Shown piece by piece: positions 63,991 through 64,000 of a stretch of DNA of 64,000 nt. Both the position numbers and the translations under genes were made by a program. Source of the DNA: Bin80 sp965215475 (GTDB taxonomy: Bacteria > Bacteroidota > Rhodothermia > Rhodothermales > Bin80). The number at the start of each line of letters is the position of its first letter. Position 1 is the first letter of the stretch. Below the pieces are notes generated by a model that had not been told where the DNA came from, did not search any database, and saw only the letters and a list, made by a program, of their open reading frames with translations. Location of the stretch: the NCBI GenBank assembly GCA_965215475.1, contig OZ244061.1, positions 2,108,001 to 2,172,000 on the forward strand. The letters run 5' to 3'.

Positions 63991-64000
63991 ACATAGAATT
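63987..64000 (+). CDS. Start of the next gene of the ABC operon (partial)
   Basis: ATGA at 63987-63990 overlaps the stop of the ATPase gene, and the frame goes on as MNIE to the window edge. A permease or binding-protein gene is expected at this place in a PotABCD- or FbpABC-like operon, but four codons do not identify it. Confidence 0.3.

Overview
The window looks like a chromosome segment from a Bacteroidota/Rhodothermota-type bacterium; I cannot name genus or species. The signs are a DUF4295 gene beside rpmG-rpmB, a PorX-type response regulator with a PglZ domain, a protein with a type IX secretion (T9SS) C-terminal tail, a TonB receptor behind a TPP riboswitch, and starts that mostly lack a Shine-Dalgarno motif (AT-rich leaders) although the 16S 3' end keeps CCTCC.

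Layout. 1-7753: the end of a yceD/DUF177 gene, a DnaA-box region, then dnaA-dnaN-rplM-rpsI-rpsB-tsf-pyrH-frr, a replication and translation block. 7753-12793: tRNA-Ser(GGA) followed by an accessory stretch with a PIN gene plus an unknown partner, a decayed ISAzo13-type transposase and a DUF262/DUF1524 (GmrSD-type) protein carrying three extra C-terminal repeats. 12794-16836: gmk-coaBC-udg-dnaB, where the uracil-DNA glycosylase has lost all four iron-sulfur cysteines. 16836-17900 (minus): rpmB-rpmG-DUF4295-tRNA-Pro-tRNA-Arg-tRNA-Cys, with a group I intron in the tRNA-Arg(UCU) anticodon loop. 17970-24764: a LolC/E-type permease, ychF, a small beta-barrel protein, nusB, a second DnaA-box region, moeA and a PKD/OmpA lipoprotein. 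24842-29978 (minus, base composition unlike the flanks): prophage wreckage consisting of a portal fragment, a MuF head protein fused to a broken ADP-ribosyltransferase toxin domain, a possible immunity gene, and a GHKL ATPase.

30118-37534: an exported protein, pyrR, a PASTA protein and a complete rRNA operon (16S, tRNA-Ile, tRNA-Ala, 23S, 5S) with boxA sites before 16S and 23S. 37551-40300: TPP riboswitch, thiamine-type TonB receptor and terminator. 40393-44974: a second accessory stretch with an AlbA_2/GHKL regulator, decayed coding fragments, a frameshifted tnpB between perfect 24-bp inverted repeats, and a Fic protein. 45056-59440: core genes purL, trxA, trxB, proline dehydrogenase, a HAD phosphatase, rho, folC, porX, ferritin, a metallo-beta-lactamase-fold protein, a DnaJ-like protein and a biotin carboxylase. 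59799-62520 is a large T9SS-secreted FN3/Calx-beta/Ig protein broken by an IS1380-family remnant. 62857-64000 begins a PotA-type ABC importer operon.

The most unusual items are the intron-bearing tRNA-Arg, the MuF-ART toxin remnant with its neighbours, the triple-repeat GmrSD protein, the cysteine-free family 4 UDG, and the tnpB relic with long inverted repeats. Functional calls rest on motifs read by eye; no database search was run.
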